From Jeongeupia wiesaeckerbachi (GTDB taxonomy: Bacteria; Pseudomonadota; Gammaproteobacteria; Burkholderiales; Chitinibacteraceae): a stretch of DNA of 64,000 bases. Below the pieces are notes generated by a model. It worked only from the letters and a program-made list of their open reading frames with translations. It was not told the origin of the DNA and searched no databases. The DNA lies in assembly GCF_050916355.1 (NCBI RefSeq), contig NZ_CP136946.1:2976001-3040000 (forward strand), written 5' to 3'. Positions 36,975 to 45,307 of this stretch are shown piece by piece. The position numbers and the translations under genes were made by a program. Numbering within the stretch: position 1 is the first letter of the stretch; every line of letters begins with the position of its first letter.

Positions 36975-37919
36975 ATGTCCCAACAGAATGCCCAGCCCAT
37001 TGTGGTCGCGGCGCTGTACAAATTCGTCACGCTGACCGATTACGTCGCACTGCGCGAGCCGTTGCTGCAGTGCATGTTCGACCATGACGTCAAAGGTACC
37101 TTGCTGCTGGCCGAGGAGGGCATCAACGGCACGGTGTCCGGCACCCGCGTCGCCATCGACGCCTTGCTCGGCTGGCTGCGCGCCGATCCGCGCCTCGTCG
37201 ATGTCGATCACAAGGAATCGTACTGCGACGAGCAGCCCTTCCTGCGCACCAAGGTCAAGCTGAAGAAGGAAATCGTCACGCTTGGTGTCGACAATGTCGA
37301 TCCGAACAAGCGTGTCGGCACCTATGTCGAGCCGCAGGACTGGAATGCGCTGATCAGCGATCCGGAAGTACTGCTGATCGATACCCGCAACGATTATGAA
37401 GTGGCCATCGGCACCTTCGAGGGGGCCGTGGATCCGAAGACCGACAGCTTCCGCGAGCTCCCCGATTACATCCGCGCGCATTTCGATCCGGCCAAGCACA
37501 AGAAGGTGGCGATGTTCTGCACGGGCGGGATCCGTTGCGAGAAGGCGTCGAGCTATATGCTCGGTGAAGGCTTCGAGGAGGTGTACCACCTCAAAGGCGG
37601 CATCCTCAAATATCTGGAAACGGTGGCGCAGGATGAAACGAAGTGGCAGGGCGATTGCTTTGTCTTCGACAACCGCGTCACCGTCCGCCACGACCTCTCG
37701 GCTGGGGATTACGCACTCTGTCACGCCTGCCGCGAACCGGTGTCGGTGACCGAACGCACATCGCCGCATTACGTCGAAGGCATCAGTTGCCCGCATTGCT
37801 GGGATTCACTGCCGGAAAAAACCCGCGACGGCGCGCGGGAGCGGCAGAAGCAAATTACGCTGGCCAAGGCTCGTAACCAGCCCAGCCCGCTGGGACGCAA
37901 TCCACGCGACGATGCCTGA
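36975..37919 (+). CDS. trhO: tRNA uridine(34) hydroxylase, rhodanese family
   Basis: The 314 residues match YceA/TrhO. The N-terminal acylphosphatase-like domain (VVAALYKFVTLTDY, LLLAEEGINGTVSG) precedes a rhodanese domain with the active loop FCTGGIRCEKAS containing the catalytic Cys. A C-terminal zinc-like region has CHACREPVS and CPHCWDS. It hydroxylates U34 of some tRNAs to ho5U, using prephenate-independent oxygen chemistry. A GGAGAA site precedes the ATG. Confidence 0.94.
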   Translation: MSQQNAQPIVVAALYKFVTLTDYVALREPLLQCMFDHDVKGTLLLAEEGINGTVSGTRVAIDALLGWLRADPRLVDVDHKESYCDEQPFLRTKVKLKKEIVTLGVDNVDPNKRVGTYVEPQDWNALISDPEVLLIDTRNDYEVAIGTFEGAVDPKTDSFRELPDYIRAHFDPAKHKKVAMFCTGGIRCEKASSYMLGEGFEEVYHLKGGILKYLETVAQDETKWQGDCFVFDNRVTVRHDLSAGDYALCHACREPVSVTERTSPHYVEGISCPHCWDSLPEKTRDGARERQKQITLAKARNQPSPLGRNPRDDA

Positions 37920-37938
37920 GGCGGCATCGGCAGACGTA

Positions 37939-37970
37939 AAAACAGCCCGGCTTAACCGGGCTGTTTTCTT
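37939..37970. terminator. Bidirectional terminator between trhO and yehS
   Basis: A perfect 12-bp stem (AAAACAGCCCGG / CCGGGCTGTTTT) with a five-base loop and a T-rich right flank lies between two convergent genes. The stem is almost the same as the acnB terminator (AAAACAGCCCGC). Confidence 0.92.
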
Positions 37971-37993
37971 GTGCGCAACGACATGGCGGCGGC

Positions 37994-38455
37994 TTAGCCG
38001 CGAACGCGCAGGGTCAGGCCCTTGAGGAAATTGCGCAGCAGCTGATCGCCACAACGGCGGAAGTTTTTCTGGCCTTCCTTGCGGAACAGCGCGCTGAGTT
38101 CCGGCTTGGAGATGTCGAACTCGACGCTGGTGAGAATGGCGTGCATATCCTCGTCCTTGAGTTCGAACGCGACGCGCAATTTTTTCAGTACGGTGTTGTT
38201 CGACACCGGCCAGCTCACTTCCGGCGCCGGGCGGCTGTCGTCCTTGCCGCGACGGAAGATCACCAGACCGTCGAGGAAGTGCGCAAACATGGCGTTGTCG
38301 CAGTGGCGATAGCCTTCTTCGTCGTCTTTTTTCAGGTAGGCCCGTACGTCGTCCACTTCGGCCTGGAAGCCGGTGAGGGCGGCGATTTCGACGAGTTTGG
38401 CATCGCTCAGGTCGAGCATGTAGCGCACGCTGCGCAAGACATCATTGGAAAGCAA
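37994..38455 (-). CDS. yehS: DUF1456 family protein (YehS-like)
   Basis: The 153 residues contain two DUF1456 repeats. The first has SNDVLRSVRYMLDLSD, ending AYLKKDDEEGYRHC. The second has NNTVLKKLRVAFELKDEDM and NFRRCGDQLLRNFLKGL. The start is a TTG at 38455 with GGGAG upstream, because family members begin at the LSNDxLRSVRY block; the nearest upstream ATG would add a proline-rich tail. The function is unknown. Confidence 0.88.
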   Translation of the reverse strand: MLSNDVLRSVRYMLDLSDAKLVEIAALTGFQAEVDDVRAYLKKDDEEGYRHCDNAMFAHFLDGLVIFRRGKDDSRPAPEVSWPVSNNTVLKKLRVAFELKDEDMHAILTSVEFDISKPELSALFRKEGQKNFRRCGDQLLRNFLKGLTLRVRG

Positions 38456-38797
38456 ATCAACTCCCGGTGTTGGTGGTGGGGCGGTATTTCCTGCCCAAGG
38501 CGGCATTTTGCCATTTCATGGCGCGCTGCGGGCATTGGGCGGTTGGTCGGCGTCGTGAATGACGATGGGCCCGGCCGGTGTGGACAGCCCGGCGAGGGGG
38601 CGCTAAATTTCTAATTTTTCTGGATTTTTTCTGGTCCGACTTGCCCGGACTGGGCCAACAAGGCAAAATCCTCGTCTTTTTTCGGGCCGGATATTTGTCC
38701 GGCATGTGTTGAACTGATGGCTTGCCCACCCATCGTGACCTGGTCACAAAGTGGCGAGACGTCTTAGACCTTCTAGCCCAGGGGGTGTGGGATAAAC
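38456..38797. other. 342-base intergenic region between yehS and the Rieske oxygenase
   Basis: No gene is seen. It holds the divergent start regions of both genes. The part at 38598-38700 is T-rich for this genome and may be promoter-bearing. GGTCACAAAGTGGCGA near 38737 and a small dyad around 38637-38660 could be regulator sites, but nothing is strong. Confidence 0.4.
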
Positions 38798-39913
38798 ATG
38801 ACGAATCTGGCTACGGCTGCAGCCTTGCAGCTGGATATGACGACCCAGCTCCCGGTGTCGTCCTACTTTGATGAAGCGCTTTTCCGGATCGAACAGCAGA
38901 GACTGTTCGACCGCGGTCCGAAATACATTGGCCACCAGTTGATGGTTCCGGAAGTCGGCGACTATCACGTGCTCGAAATGACCGACGGTGCCAAGTACCT
39001 GAAGCGTACCGATCAGGGGGTCAAACTCCTTTCCAATATTTGCCGCCATCGCCAGGCGACGATGCTGTCCGGTCGCGGCAATGGTTCGCACACGGTGTGC
39101 CCGCTGCATCGCTGGACTTACGATCAGCACGGCAAGCTGGCCGGTGCGCCGCACTTTCCCGGTAATCCGTGCCTGCACCTGCCCGAGACTGGTCTGGTGC
39201 AATGGAATGGCCTGCTGTTCGAGAACAATGGCCACGATATCGAGGCCGACCTGAAGGATCTGGGCGTCGCCAAGCACCTCGATTTCTCTAACTACGTGTT
39301 CCACAGCGTGCAGGTCGATGAATACGAGGGCAACTGGAAGACCTTCATCGAGGTTTACCTCGAGGATTATCACGTCGAGCCCTTTCACCCGGGTCTGGGC
39401 AAGTTCGTGACTTGCGACGATCTGAAGTGGGAGTTCGGCGACTGGCATTCGGTGCAGACCGTTGGCGTCAACAATGCGCTCGCCAAGCCGGGCTCCAAGG
39501 TCTATCAGGAGTGGCACAAGCAGGTGCAGGCGTACTACGGCGACAAAGTGCCCGAACACGGCGCGATCTGGCTGACCTACTACCCGAACGTGATGGTCGA
39601 GTGGTATCCGCACACGCTGGTGATCTCGACGCTGATTCCAACCGGGCCGCGCAGCTACAAGAATGTCGTCGAGTTCTATTACCCGGAAGACATCGCGTGG
39701 TTCGAGCCGGAGTTCGTCGCGGCCGAGCAGGCGGCGTACGCCGAGACTGCGGTTGAAGACATCGAGATCATCAACCGCATGGAAGCGGGGCGGATTGCAC
39801 TGTACAAAGCTGGCCGCAATGAAGTCGGGCCGTACCAGAGTCCGATGGAGGACGGCATGCGCCATTTCCACCAGTTCCTGCGTCGCGAACTGGGGGACGC
39901 AATTCGCGCCTAG
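38798..39913 (+). CDS. Rieske [2Fe-2S] aromatic-ring-hydroxylating oxygenase, alpha-subunit family
   Basis: This is 371 residues. The Rieske cluster ligands are C82-x-H84 (NICRHRQATM) and C101-x2-H104 (CPLHRWTYD). The mononuclear iron motif is in FIEVYLEDYHVEPFHPG (H192 and H197, preceded by an acidic residue). It is shorter than typical dioxygenase alpha subunits and has no beta subunit, ferredoxin or reductase gene adjacent. The substrate is unknown; choline-, carnitine- or aromatic-monooxygenase-like activities are all open. A terminator follows. Confidence 0.88.
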   Translation: MTNLATAAALQLDMTTQLPVSSYFDEALFRIEQQRLFDRGPKYIGHQLMVPEVGDYHVLEMTDGAKYLKRTDQGVKLLSNICRHRQATMLSGRGNGSHTVCPLHRWTYDQHGKLAGAPHFPGNPCLHLPETGLVQWNGLLFENNGHDIEADLKDLGVAKHLDFSNYVFHSVQVDEYEGNWKTFIEVYLEDYHVEPFHPGLGKFVTCDDLKWEFGDWHSVQTVGVNNALAKPGSKVYQEWHKQVQAYYGDKVPEHGAIWLTYYPNVMVEWYPHTLVISTLIPTGPRSYKNVVEFYYPEDIAWFEPEFVAAEQAAYAETAVEDIEIINRMEAGRIALYKAGRNEVGPYQSPMEDGMRHFHQFLRRELGDAIRA

Positions 39914-39967
39914 GACTTGACCCAATGGTGGCGATGATCGGTGGAGCCGATCATCATGCCTACGCAC

Positions 39968-39997
39968 AAGGCAGCCTGTGGCTGCCTTTCTTGTTTC
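39968..39997 (+). terminator. Intrinsic terminator after the Rieske oxygenase gene
   Basis: A perfect 9-bp stem (AAGGCAGCC / GGCTGCCTT) with a TGT loop is followed by TCTTGTTTC. Confidence 0.8.
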
Positions 39998-40012
39998 TTG
40001 AGTCGCTTCCCA

Positions 40013-40921
40013 ATGATCGAAATGTACTGGCATCGGCTGAAAAACTCCGGCCCGTTCTGGATGGTGATTGCCTGCCTGAGCTTTGGCGTGATGGGCGTCT
40101 TCGTCAAACTGGGGAGTCGCGGCTTCAGTACGGCCGAGCTGGTGTTCTATCGGTGTCTGGCCGGTTTCGTCGGCATCTTGCTGATCGCCTTGCCGGCAAG
40201 GCGCCCGTTGCGGGTGTCGTGGCCGCTGTTGCAGGTTCACCTCGGGCGCAGTATTTCCGGCTTCCTGTCGCTGATGCTGTACTTCTACGCGATCAGCCGT
40301 TTGCCGCTATCGACGGCGGTAACGCTGAACTACACCTCGCCGCTGTTCCTGATGGTGGTGTCGACCTTGTGGCATCGACAATGGCCGATGCGGCGGCAGG
40401 TCTTGGCGATCTTGTTCGGTTTCGCCGGCGTTGTATTGCTGCTGCGGCCGGCACTCAATGGCGACGAATGGCTGGCCGGCCTGCTGGGCCTGTGTTCGGG
40501 CTTGCTCGCCAGCATTGCCTATATGAACGTCCATGAGCTGGGTCGTCGTGGCGAGCCTGAATGGCGGACGGTCTTTTACTTTTCGTTGGTTTCGTCGCTG
40601 GGCGCCGGCATTTGGATGTTGTTGCAGCCCGGCGCGCTTGCGCCAATGCACTCGGGCAATCTGTGGATCGTGTTGGGCATGGGGATCAGTGCAACGATTG
40701 CCCAACTATCGATGACGCGTGCCTACAGCAAGGGCAAATCGCTGGTCGTTGCCAGCCTGGCATACTTGACGGTGGTATTTTCTACGCTGTTTGGCGTGCT
40801 GCTGTGGGGCGACCGCCTGCCGCCCTCAAGCTATCTGGCGATGTTGCTGATCGCGGCCTGTGGCGTGGTTTCGGCCAGGGCTGGCGCAACGCCACGGACA
40901 CGCCCACAACGCCCGGGCTAG
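40013..40921 (+). CDS. EamA/DMT-superfamily transporter (RhaT/YdcZ-like)
   Basis: This is 302 residues with ten predicted membrane helices in two EamA halves: GPFWMVIACLSFGVMGVFVK at the start, LNYTSPLF in helix 4 and AYSKGKSLVVASLAYLTVVFS in helix 9. The start is the ATG at 40013, as an earlier in-frame ATG lies before the terminator of the previous gene; an ATG three codons later is equally possible. It is probably an inner-membrane exporter of small metabolites. Confidence 0.85.
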   Translation: MIEMYWHRLKNSGPFWMVIACLSFGVMGVFVKLGSRGFSTAELVFYRCLAGFVGILLIALPARRPLRVSWPLLQVHLGRSISGFLSLMLYFYAISRLPLSTAVTLNYTSPLFLMVVSTLWHRQWPMRRQVLAILFGFAGVVLLLRPALNGDEWLAGLLGLCSGLLASIAYMNVHELGRRGEPEWRTVFYFSLVSSLGAGIWMLLQPGALAPMHSGNLWIVLGMGISATIAQLSMTRAYSKGKSLVVASLAYLTVVFSTLFGVLLWGDRLPPSSYLAMLLIAACGVVSARAGATPRTRPQRPG

Positions 40922-40977
40922 CCGCATTTTGTCGTCTTCGGCCATACGGCTAGAATAGGGCCGACCGGGGAGATAGC

Positions 40978-41721
40978 ATGCGCATACTAATTTCAAACGA
41001 CGACGGTTATTTTGCACCGGGCCTGGCTGCGCTGGCCGCCGCGTTGGCCGAGCGCCATGATGTGCTGGTGTGTGCGCCCGAGCGCGATCGTAGCGGCGCG
41101 AGCAATTCGCTGACGCTGGATCGCCCATTAACGGTGCGTACCGCGCCCAATGGCTTCCGTTATGTCAATGGCACCCCGACCGATTGCGTCCACCTTGCTG
41201 CAACCGGATTGATGGATACGCTGCCGGATATGGTCGTTTCCGGTATCAATCACGGTGCGAACATGGGCGACGACACCATCTATTCGGGCACTGTTGCTGC
41301 GGCAACCGAGGGCTTTCTGCTTGGCGTGCCGGCGATAGCCGTGTCGCTGGCGTCGCGTACGCCGACCCATTTTGATACCGCGGCGCGCGTTGCGGCCGAG
41401 CTGGTTTCCCGTGTCGAGCGCGAGCCGTTTCGTGGTGCGGTGCTGCTTAACGTGAACGTTCCGGATGTTGCCTACGATGCGCTTGCCGGTCACCGGGTGA
41501 CGCGACTCGGCCGCCGGCACCGTGCAGCGCCTGTTATCAAATCGGCCAATCCCCGTGGTGAGCCGATCTGGTGGGTCGGGCCGCCCGGCGCAGCGGCCGA
41601 TGCTGTCGAAGGTACCGATTTTCACGCCATCACCCAAGACCTGGTGTCGATCACGCCGTTGTCGATCGATTTGACAGCCTACCCTCAGCTGGATTTCCTC
41701 GAATCATGGCTGCACGCATGA
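40978..41721 (+). CDS. surE: 5'/3'-nucleotidase SurE (stationary-phase survival)
   Basis: The 247 residues match the family. Landmarks are the N-terminal MRILISNDDGYFAPGL with the metal-binding Asp pair, APERDRSGASNSLTL, VNGTPTDCVHLA and SGINHGANMGDDTIYSGTVAAA. It dephosphorylates nucleoside monophosphates and exopolyphosphate. It is the first gene of surE-pcm-nlpD-rpoS, and its stop overlaps the pcm start by ATGA. Confidence 0.97.
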   Translation: MRILISNDDGYFAPGLAALAAALAERHDVLVCAPERDRSGASNSLTLDRPLTVRTAPNGFRYVNGTPTDCVHLAATGLMDTLPDMVVSGINHGANMGDDTIYSGTVAAATEGFLLGVPAIAVSLASRTPTHFDTAARVAAELVSRVEREPFRGAVLLNVNVPDVAYDALAGHRVTRLGRRHRAAPVIKSANPRGEPIWWVGPPGAAADAVEGTDFHAITQDLVSITPLSIDLTAYPQLDFLESWLHA

Positions 41722-42377
41722 ATTTCAATGCCTTCGACGGCGCCGGCATGACGTCGGCTCGCACCCGTTCGCGGATGATCGATCGCATCAAGCAGCTTGG
41801 CGTCGATGATCCGCGCGTCCTGGCCGTGATGGGGCAAGTGCCGCGGCATGTTTTTGTCGATGAGGCGCTTTCGCACAAGGCCTACGACGATACGGCATTA
41901 CCGATTGGCTACGGCCAGACTATTTCACAGCCTTATATCGTTGCGCGAATGACGGAATTGGCGCTCGGCGCAGCACAACATGAAAAAGTGCTGGAAATCG
42001 GGACTGGCTGTGGTTATCAAGCCGCGGTATTGTCTCAGCTTTTCAAGACCGTCTATTCGATCGAACGGATTGCGCAACTCAGCAAAGGGGCGCGTGATCG
42101 CCTCAATCAGCTTGGTCTGCGGAACGTGCGAGTACGCCACGCGGACGGTAGCCAAGGCCTGCCGGATGCGGCACCGTTCGACGTCATTCTGATCGCCGCC
42201 GCCGCCCCGATTGTCCCTGAGGATCTGATCGACCAACTGAGTCTGGGTGGACGACTGATTTTTCCGGTCGGTGGTGAGGATCAGGAGCTGAGGCTGATCG
42301 AGCGCCAGGAGGATGGCGTCATCGAAACACGGCTTGAGAAAGTACGGTTTGTTCCGCTTTTACCCGGGCTTGCCTGA
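41718..42377 (+). CDS. pcm: Protein-L-isoaspartate O-methyltransferase
   Basis: This is 219 residues from the ATG at 41718, which overlaps the surE stop; an in-frame ATG four codons earlier is the alternative. Landmarks are VPRHVFVDEALSHKAYDD, LPIGYGQTISQPYIVARM and the SAM motif VLEIGTGCGYQAAVLSQL, followed by FDVILIAAAAP. It methylates isoaspartyl residues in ageing proteins so that they can be repaired. Confidence 0.97.
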   Translation: MNFNAFDGAGMTSARTRSRMIDRIKQLGVDDPRVLAVMGQVPRHVFVDEALSHKAYDDTALPIGYGQTISQPYIVARMTELALGAAQHEKVLEIGTGCGYQAAVLSQLFKTVYSIERIAQLSKGARDRLNQLGLRNVRVRHADGSQGLPDAAPFDVILIAAAAPIVPEDLIDQLSLGGRLIFPVGGEDQELRLIERQEDGVIETRLEKVRFVPLLPGLA

Positions 42378-42497
42378 GCAGTTGCCCTGATTGCGCCCTA
42401 AAGCGAATCGGGACATGCTGCAAGGCCGGTCCATTTACGATGCGCTACCGGCAGGACACCCGAGTTCCCGGCCGGTGGCAAGACAAGGAGATCCTTT

Positions 42498-43415
42498 GTG
42501 AGTTGGCCGCGCCTGATCGCCCCGACCGTTCTGTTATTGCTGGCTGCGTGCTCAAGCACGCCCCGGCAACCGGCGCCGATCGTTGACCATACCAATCCGA
42601 CACCCATGCCTTCAGCGGCACCTGCAGCTGCGTCTATCGCGTCGGCGCCCACCGGGCAATATATGGTCAAGCGCGGTGATACGCTCTACCGGATCGCTTT
42701 GGAGCATGGCTTGGCCTACCGGGATCTGGCCAGCTGGAACGGGATGGGCGATTCCAGCGACATCAAGGTCGGACAATTGCTGCGCCTGACGCCGCCACAG
42801 GGTGCGGCGACACCTGCAGGAGTCGAAGTTCGGCCGCTGGGTGACGCCGCTGTCGTGAGTAGCACACCACAAGCGACCAAGCCGGTCAGCAAGCCTGCGA
42901 GCAGCGTTGCTGCAGCGCAGAATTCTCCCGTTGCTGCCAAACCACAGCCTGCGGCCGGTGCCGCCGTAGCTAAGAATTCGGCGTCATCTGCATCGGCAAT
43001 GGCGAAAACCCCTGAAAAATCAAGCACGAAGCCATCAGCTGACGACGCGGATGTGGCAGACTGGGTTGCGCCGACACCGGGCAAAGCGGGTAAGGGCTTT
43101 ACCGACGAAAGTCGCGGCGTTGATATTCTCGGGAAAATGGGACAGTCTATTGTTGCGTCAGCATCTGGAAAGGTTGTTTATGCCGGCGCAGGACTTCGTG
43201 GTTATGGAAAGATGCTGATCATCAAGCATAACAAGGAGTTTTTGTCAGCTTATGCCCACAACAGCAAGCTGCTCGTCAAGGAAGGCGATAGCGTCAAAAA
43301 AGGCGAGAAGATTGCAGAAATGGGAAATACCGACGCCGACCAGGTCAAGCTGCACTTTGAAATCCGCAGATATGGCAAACCGGTCGACCCCGCCAAATAT
43401 ATTCAGCTTGAATAA
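42498..43415 (+). CDS. nlpD: Divisome/amidase activator lipoprotein NlpD (LysM plus degenerate M23)
   Basis: The 305-residue protein starts at GTG 42498, supported by AAGGAG. The signal peptide ends in the lipobox LLAAC. LysM occupies about residues 54-98 (YMVKRGDTLYRIALEHGL). An Ala/Pro/Lys-rich linker follows, then an M23 domain. The first metal-binding motif reads SRGVDIL with no His, and the second is HFEIR, so the zinc site is incomplete, as in activators of N-acetylmuramyl-L-alanine amidases. It ends 6 bases before rpoS. Confidence 0.93.
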   Translation: MSWPRLIAPTVLLLLAACSSTPRQPAPIVDHTNPTPMPSAAPAAASIASAPTGQYMVKRGDTLYRIALEHGLAYRDLASWNGMGDSSDIKVGQLLRLTPPQGAATPAGVEVRPLGDAAVVSSTPQATKPVSKPASSVAAAQNSPVAAKPQPAAGAAVAKNSASSASAMAKTPEKSSTKPSADDADVADWVAPTPGKAGKGFTDESRGVDILGKMGQSIVASASGKVVYAGAGLRGYGKMLIIKHNKEFLSAYAHNSKLLVKEGDSVKKGEKIAEMGNTDADQVKLHFEIRRYGKPVDPAKYIQLE

Positions 43416-43421
43416 CCGACC

Positions 43422-44390
43422 ATGAACGATCAAATCGATATGCTTGAAAATGACTCGGGCCTGGACCAAGGGGACGAAGTCGAACGCGAAGAGGTAGAGG
43501 ACGAAGCCGAGGCTGAAGAGGCGGCCGGTGGCGACGAAGCAGACAACACCAGTTATGAAAGTACCGGTGATGTCACGCAAATCTACCTGAACGAAATCGG
43601 CCGTAGCCCGCTGCTCAAGCCGGACCAGGAGCGCGAGCTGGCACGTCGTGTCGTGCAGGGGGACTTCGAAGCGCGGCAGAAAATGATCGAGCACAATCTG
43701 CGCTTGGTCGTGAACATCGCCAAGCACTACATCAATCGAGGGATGACCCTGCTCGATCTGATCGAGGAAGGCAATATCGGTTTGATGCATGCGCTGGAAA
43801 AGTTCGATCCAGAGCGCGGCTTCCGCTTTTCCACCTACGCAACATGGTGGATTCGCCAGAGTATCGAACGGGCGATCATGAATCAGTCCCGGACGATCCG
43901 TCTGCCTGTGCATGTGATCAAAGAACTAAACGTTTACCTGCGCGCGCAGCGGCACCTCGAGACTCATCTTGGCTATGAGCCATCGCTTGAAGACGTGGCC
44001 CACCTTGTCGGCAAGGATGTCGAGGATGTTCGCCGCGTTATGGGGCTGAACGAGCGGGTCGCATCACTTGATGCGCCGCTGGATATTGATCCGATGCTGA
44101 CGATCGGCGAATCGATTCCGGACGAGCAGAACGAAGGCCCGGAGATGATTCTGCAGAATGCCGAAATTCAGCGCTATGTGCGCGAGTGGTTGCGGCAGCT
44201 CAACGAAAAGCAGCGCATGGTCATTGAGCGTCGCTACGGTCTGAATGGCTACGAGATTTGCACGCTTGAAGACTTGGCTGCGAGCTTGAGTTTGACGCGC
44301 GAGCGTGTGCGCCAGATCCAGATCGAGGCGCTTGAGCAACTGCGCCGGATTTTGCGGCGTTATGGTGTATCGCGTGACGTTGTGCTCTAA
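43422..44390 (+). CDS. rpoS: RNA polymerase sigma factor RpoS
   Basis: This is 322 residues. A long acidic N-terminus is followed by region 1.2 (TQIYLNEIGRSPLL), region 2 (NLRLVVNIAKHYINRGM, GFRFSTYATWWIRQSIERA), region 3 and region 4 (RQLNEKQRMVIERRYGL, LTRERVRQIQIEALEQLR). Its place right after nlpD is the classic RpoS context and separates it from RpoD and RpoH. It directs stationary-phase and stress transcription. In other bacteria its main promoter lies inside nlpD; I cannot pinpoint one here. Confidence 0.96.
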   Translation: MNDQIDMLENDSGLDQGDEVEREEVEDEAEAEEAAGGDEADNTSYESTGDVTQIYLNEIGRSPLLKPDQERELARRVVQGDFEARQKMIEHNLRLVVNIAKHYINRGMTLLDLIEEGNIGLMHALEKFDPERGFRFSTYATWWIRQSIERAIMNQSRTIRLPVHVIKELNVYLRAQRHLETHLGYEPSLEDVAHLVGKDVEDVRRVMGLNERVASLDAPLDIDPMLTIGESIPDEQNEGPEMILQNAEIQRYVREWLRQLNEKQRMVIERRYGLNGYEICTLEDLAASLSLTRERVRQIQIEALEQLRRILRRYGVSRDVVL

Positions 44391-44409
44391 GCACACATCG
44401 CTTGCAGTG

Positions 44410-44442
44410 ACGAAAAAGCCGGCTTGAAGCCGGCTTTTTCGT
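44410..44442. terminator. Bidirectional terminator between rpoS and dapD
   Basis: A perfect palindromic stem of about 15 bp around a GA centre (arms ACGAAAAAGCCGGCTT and its complement) has A and T tracts on the two sides. It lies between convergent genes. Confidence 0.94.
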
Positions 44443-44467
44443 GTCTGATCGCAATGCGTGTTCGTGA

Positions 44468-45289
44468 TCAGATGCCGCGCAGCAATTCGTTGATGCCGAC
44501 CTTGCCGCGTGTCTTGGCATCGACCTTCTTGACGATGACCGCGCAATACAGGCTGTACTTGCCATCGGCGGAAGGCAGGTTGCCCGAAACGACGACCGAG
44601 CCAGCCGGGATGCGGCCGTAGCTGACTTCACCGGTTTCGCGATCATAGATCTTGGTGCTTTGGCCGATATATACGCCCATCGAAATGACCGAGCCTTCTT
44701 CAACGATCACGCCCTCGACCACTTCCGAGCGCGCACCGATAAAGCAGTTGTCTTCGATGATGGTCGGGTTGGCCTGCAGCGGTTCAAGCACGCCGCCGAT
44801 GCCAACGCCGCCCGACAGGTGCACATTCTTGCCGATTTGCGCGCACGAACCGACCGTGGCCCAGGTGTCGACCATCGTGCCTTCGTCGACATAGGCGCCG
44901 ATGTTGACGTACGAAGGCATCAGCACGACGTTCTTGCCGACGAACGAGCCCTTGCGCGCAATTGCATTCGGCACAACGCGGAAACCACCGGCGCGGAAAT
45001 CGGCCTCGGTGTAGTCACCGAACTTCGACGGCACCTTGTCGAAGTACTGGGTGCAGCCCCCGTCCATCGGGACGTTGTCGTTGATGCGGAACGAGAGCAA
45101 GACGGCCTTCTTCAGCCACTGATGCGTTTGCCACTGGCCATCGATTTTCTCTGCGACACGCAGTTGTCCTTTGTCGAGGCTGCTGATGACTTCATTGACG
45201 GCATCGCGCAGTTCGGCCGATGCCGAGCCCGGGTTGATGTCGGTCCGGTTTTCAAAGGCGGTTTCGATGACGGATTGCAGGTTGCTCAT
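44468..45289 (-). CDS. dapD: Tetrahydrodipicolinate N-succinyltransferase
   Basis: This is 273 residues. The N-terminal helical part (LQSVIETAFENRTDI) precedes a left-handed beta-helix of hexapeptide repeats (VVLMPSYVNIGAYVDEGTMV, VGIGGVLEPLQANPTIIEDN) and the C-terminal YSLYCAVIVKKVDAKTR. It is the succinylase-branch step of lysine and diaminopimelate synthesis, using succinyl-CoA. It lies 18 bases after dapC on the same strand. Confidence 0.97.
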   Translation of the reverse strand: MSNLQSVIETAFENRTDINPGSASAELRDAVNEVISSLDKGQLRVAEKIDGQWQTHQWLKKAVLLSFRINDNVPMDGGCTQYFDKVPSKFGDYTEADFRAGGFRVVPNAIARKGSFVGKNVVLMPSYVNIGAYVDEGTMVDTWATVGSCAQIGKNVHLSGGVGIGGVLEPLQANPTIIEDNCFIGARSEVVEGVIVEEGSVISMGVYIGQSTKIYDRETGEVSYGRIPAGSVVVSGNLPSADGKYSLYCAVIVKKVDAKTRGKVGINELLRGI

Positions 45290-45307
45290 GCTGTTTTCCT
45301 CGTTGAC

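Noticed and set aside
41706..41717. pcm start at the upstream ATG at 41706
   Set aside because: Possible, but the ATG at 41718 forms the ATGA overlap with surE and gives the usual short N-terminus.
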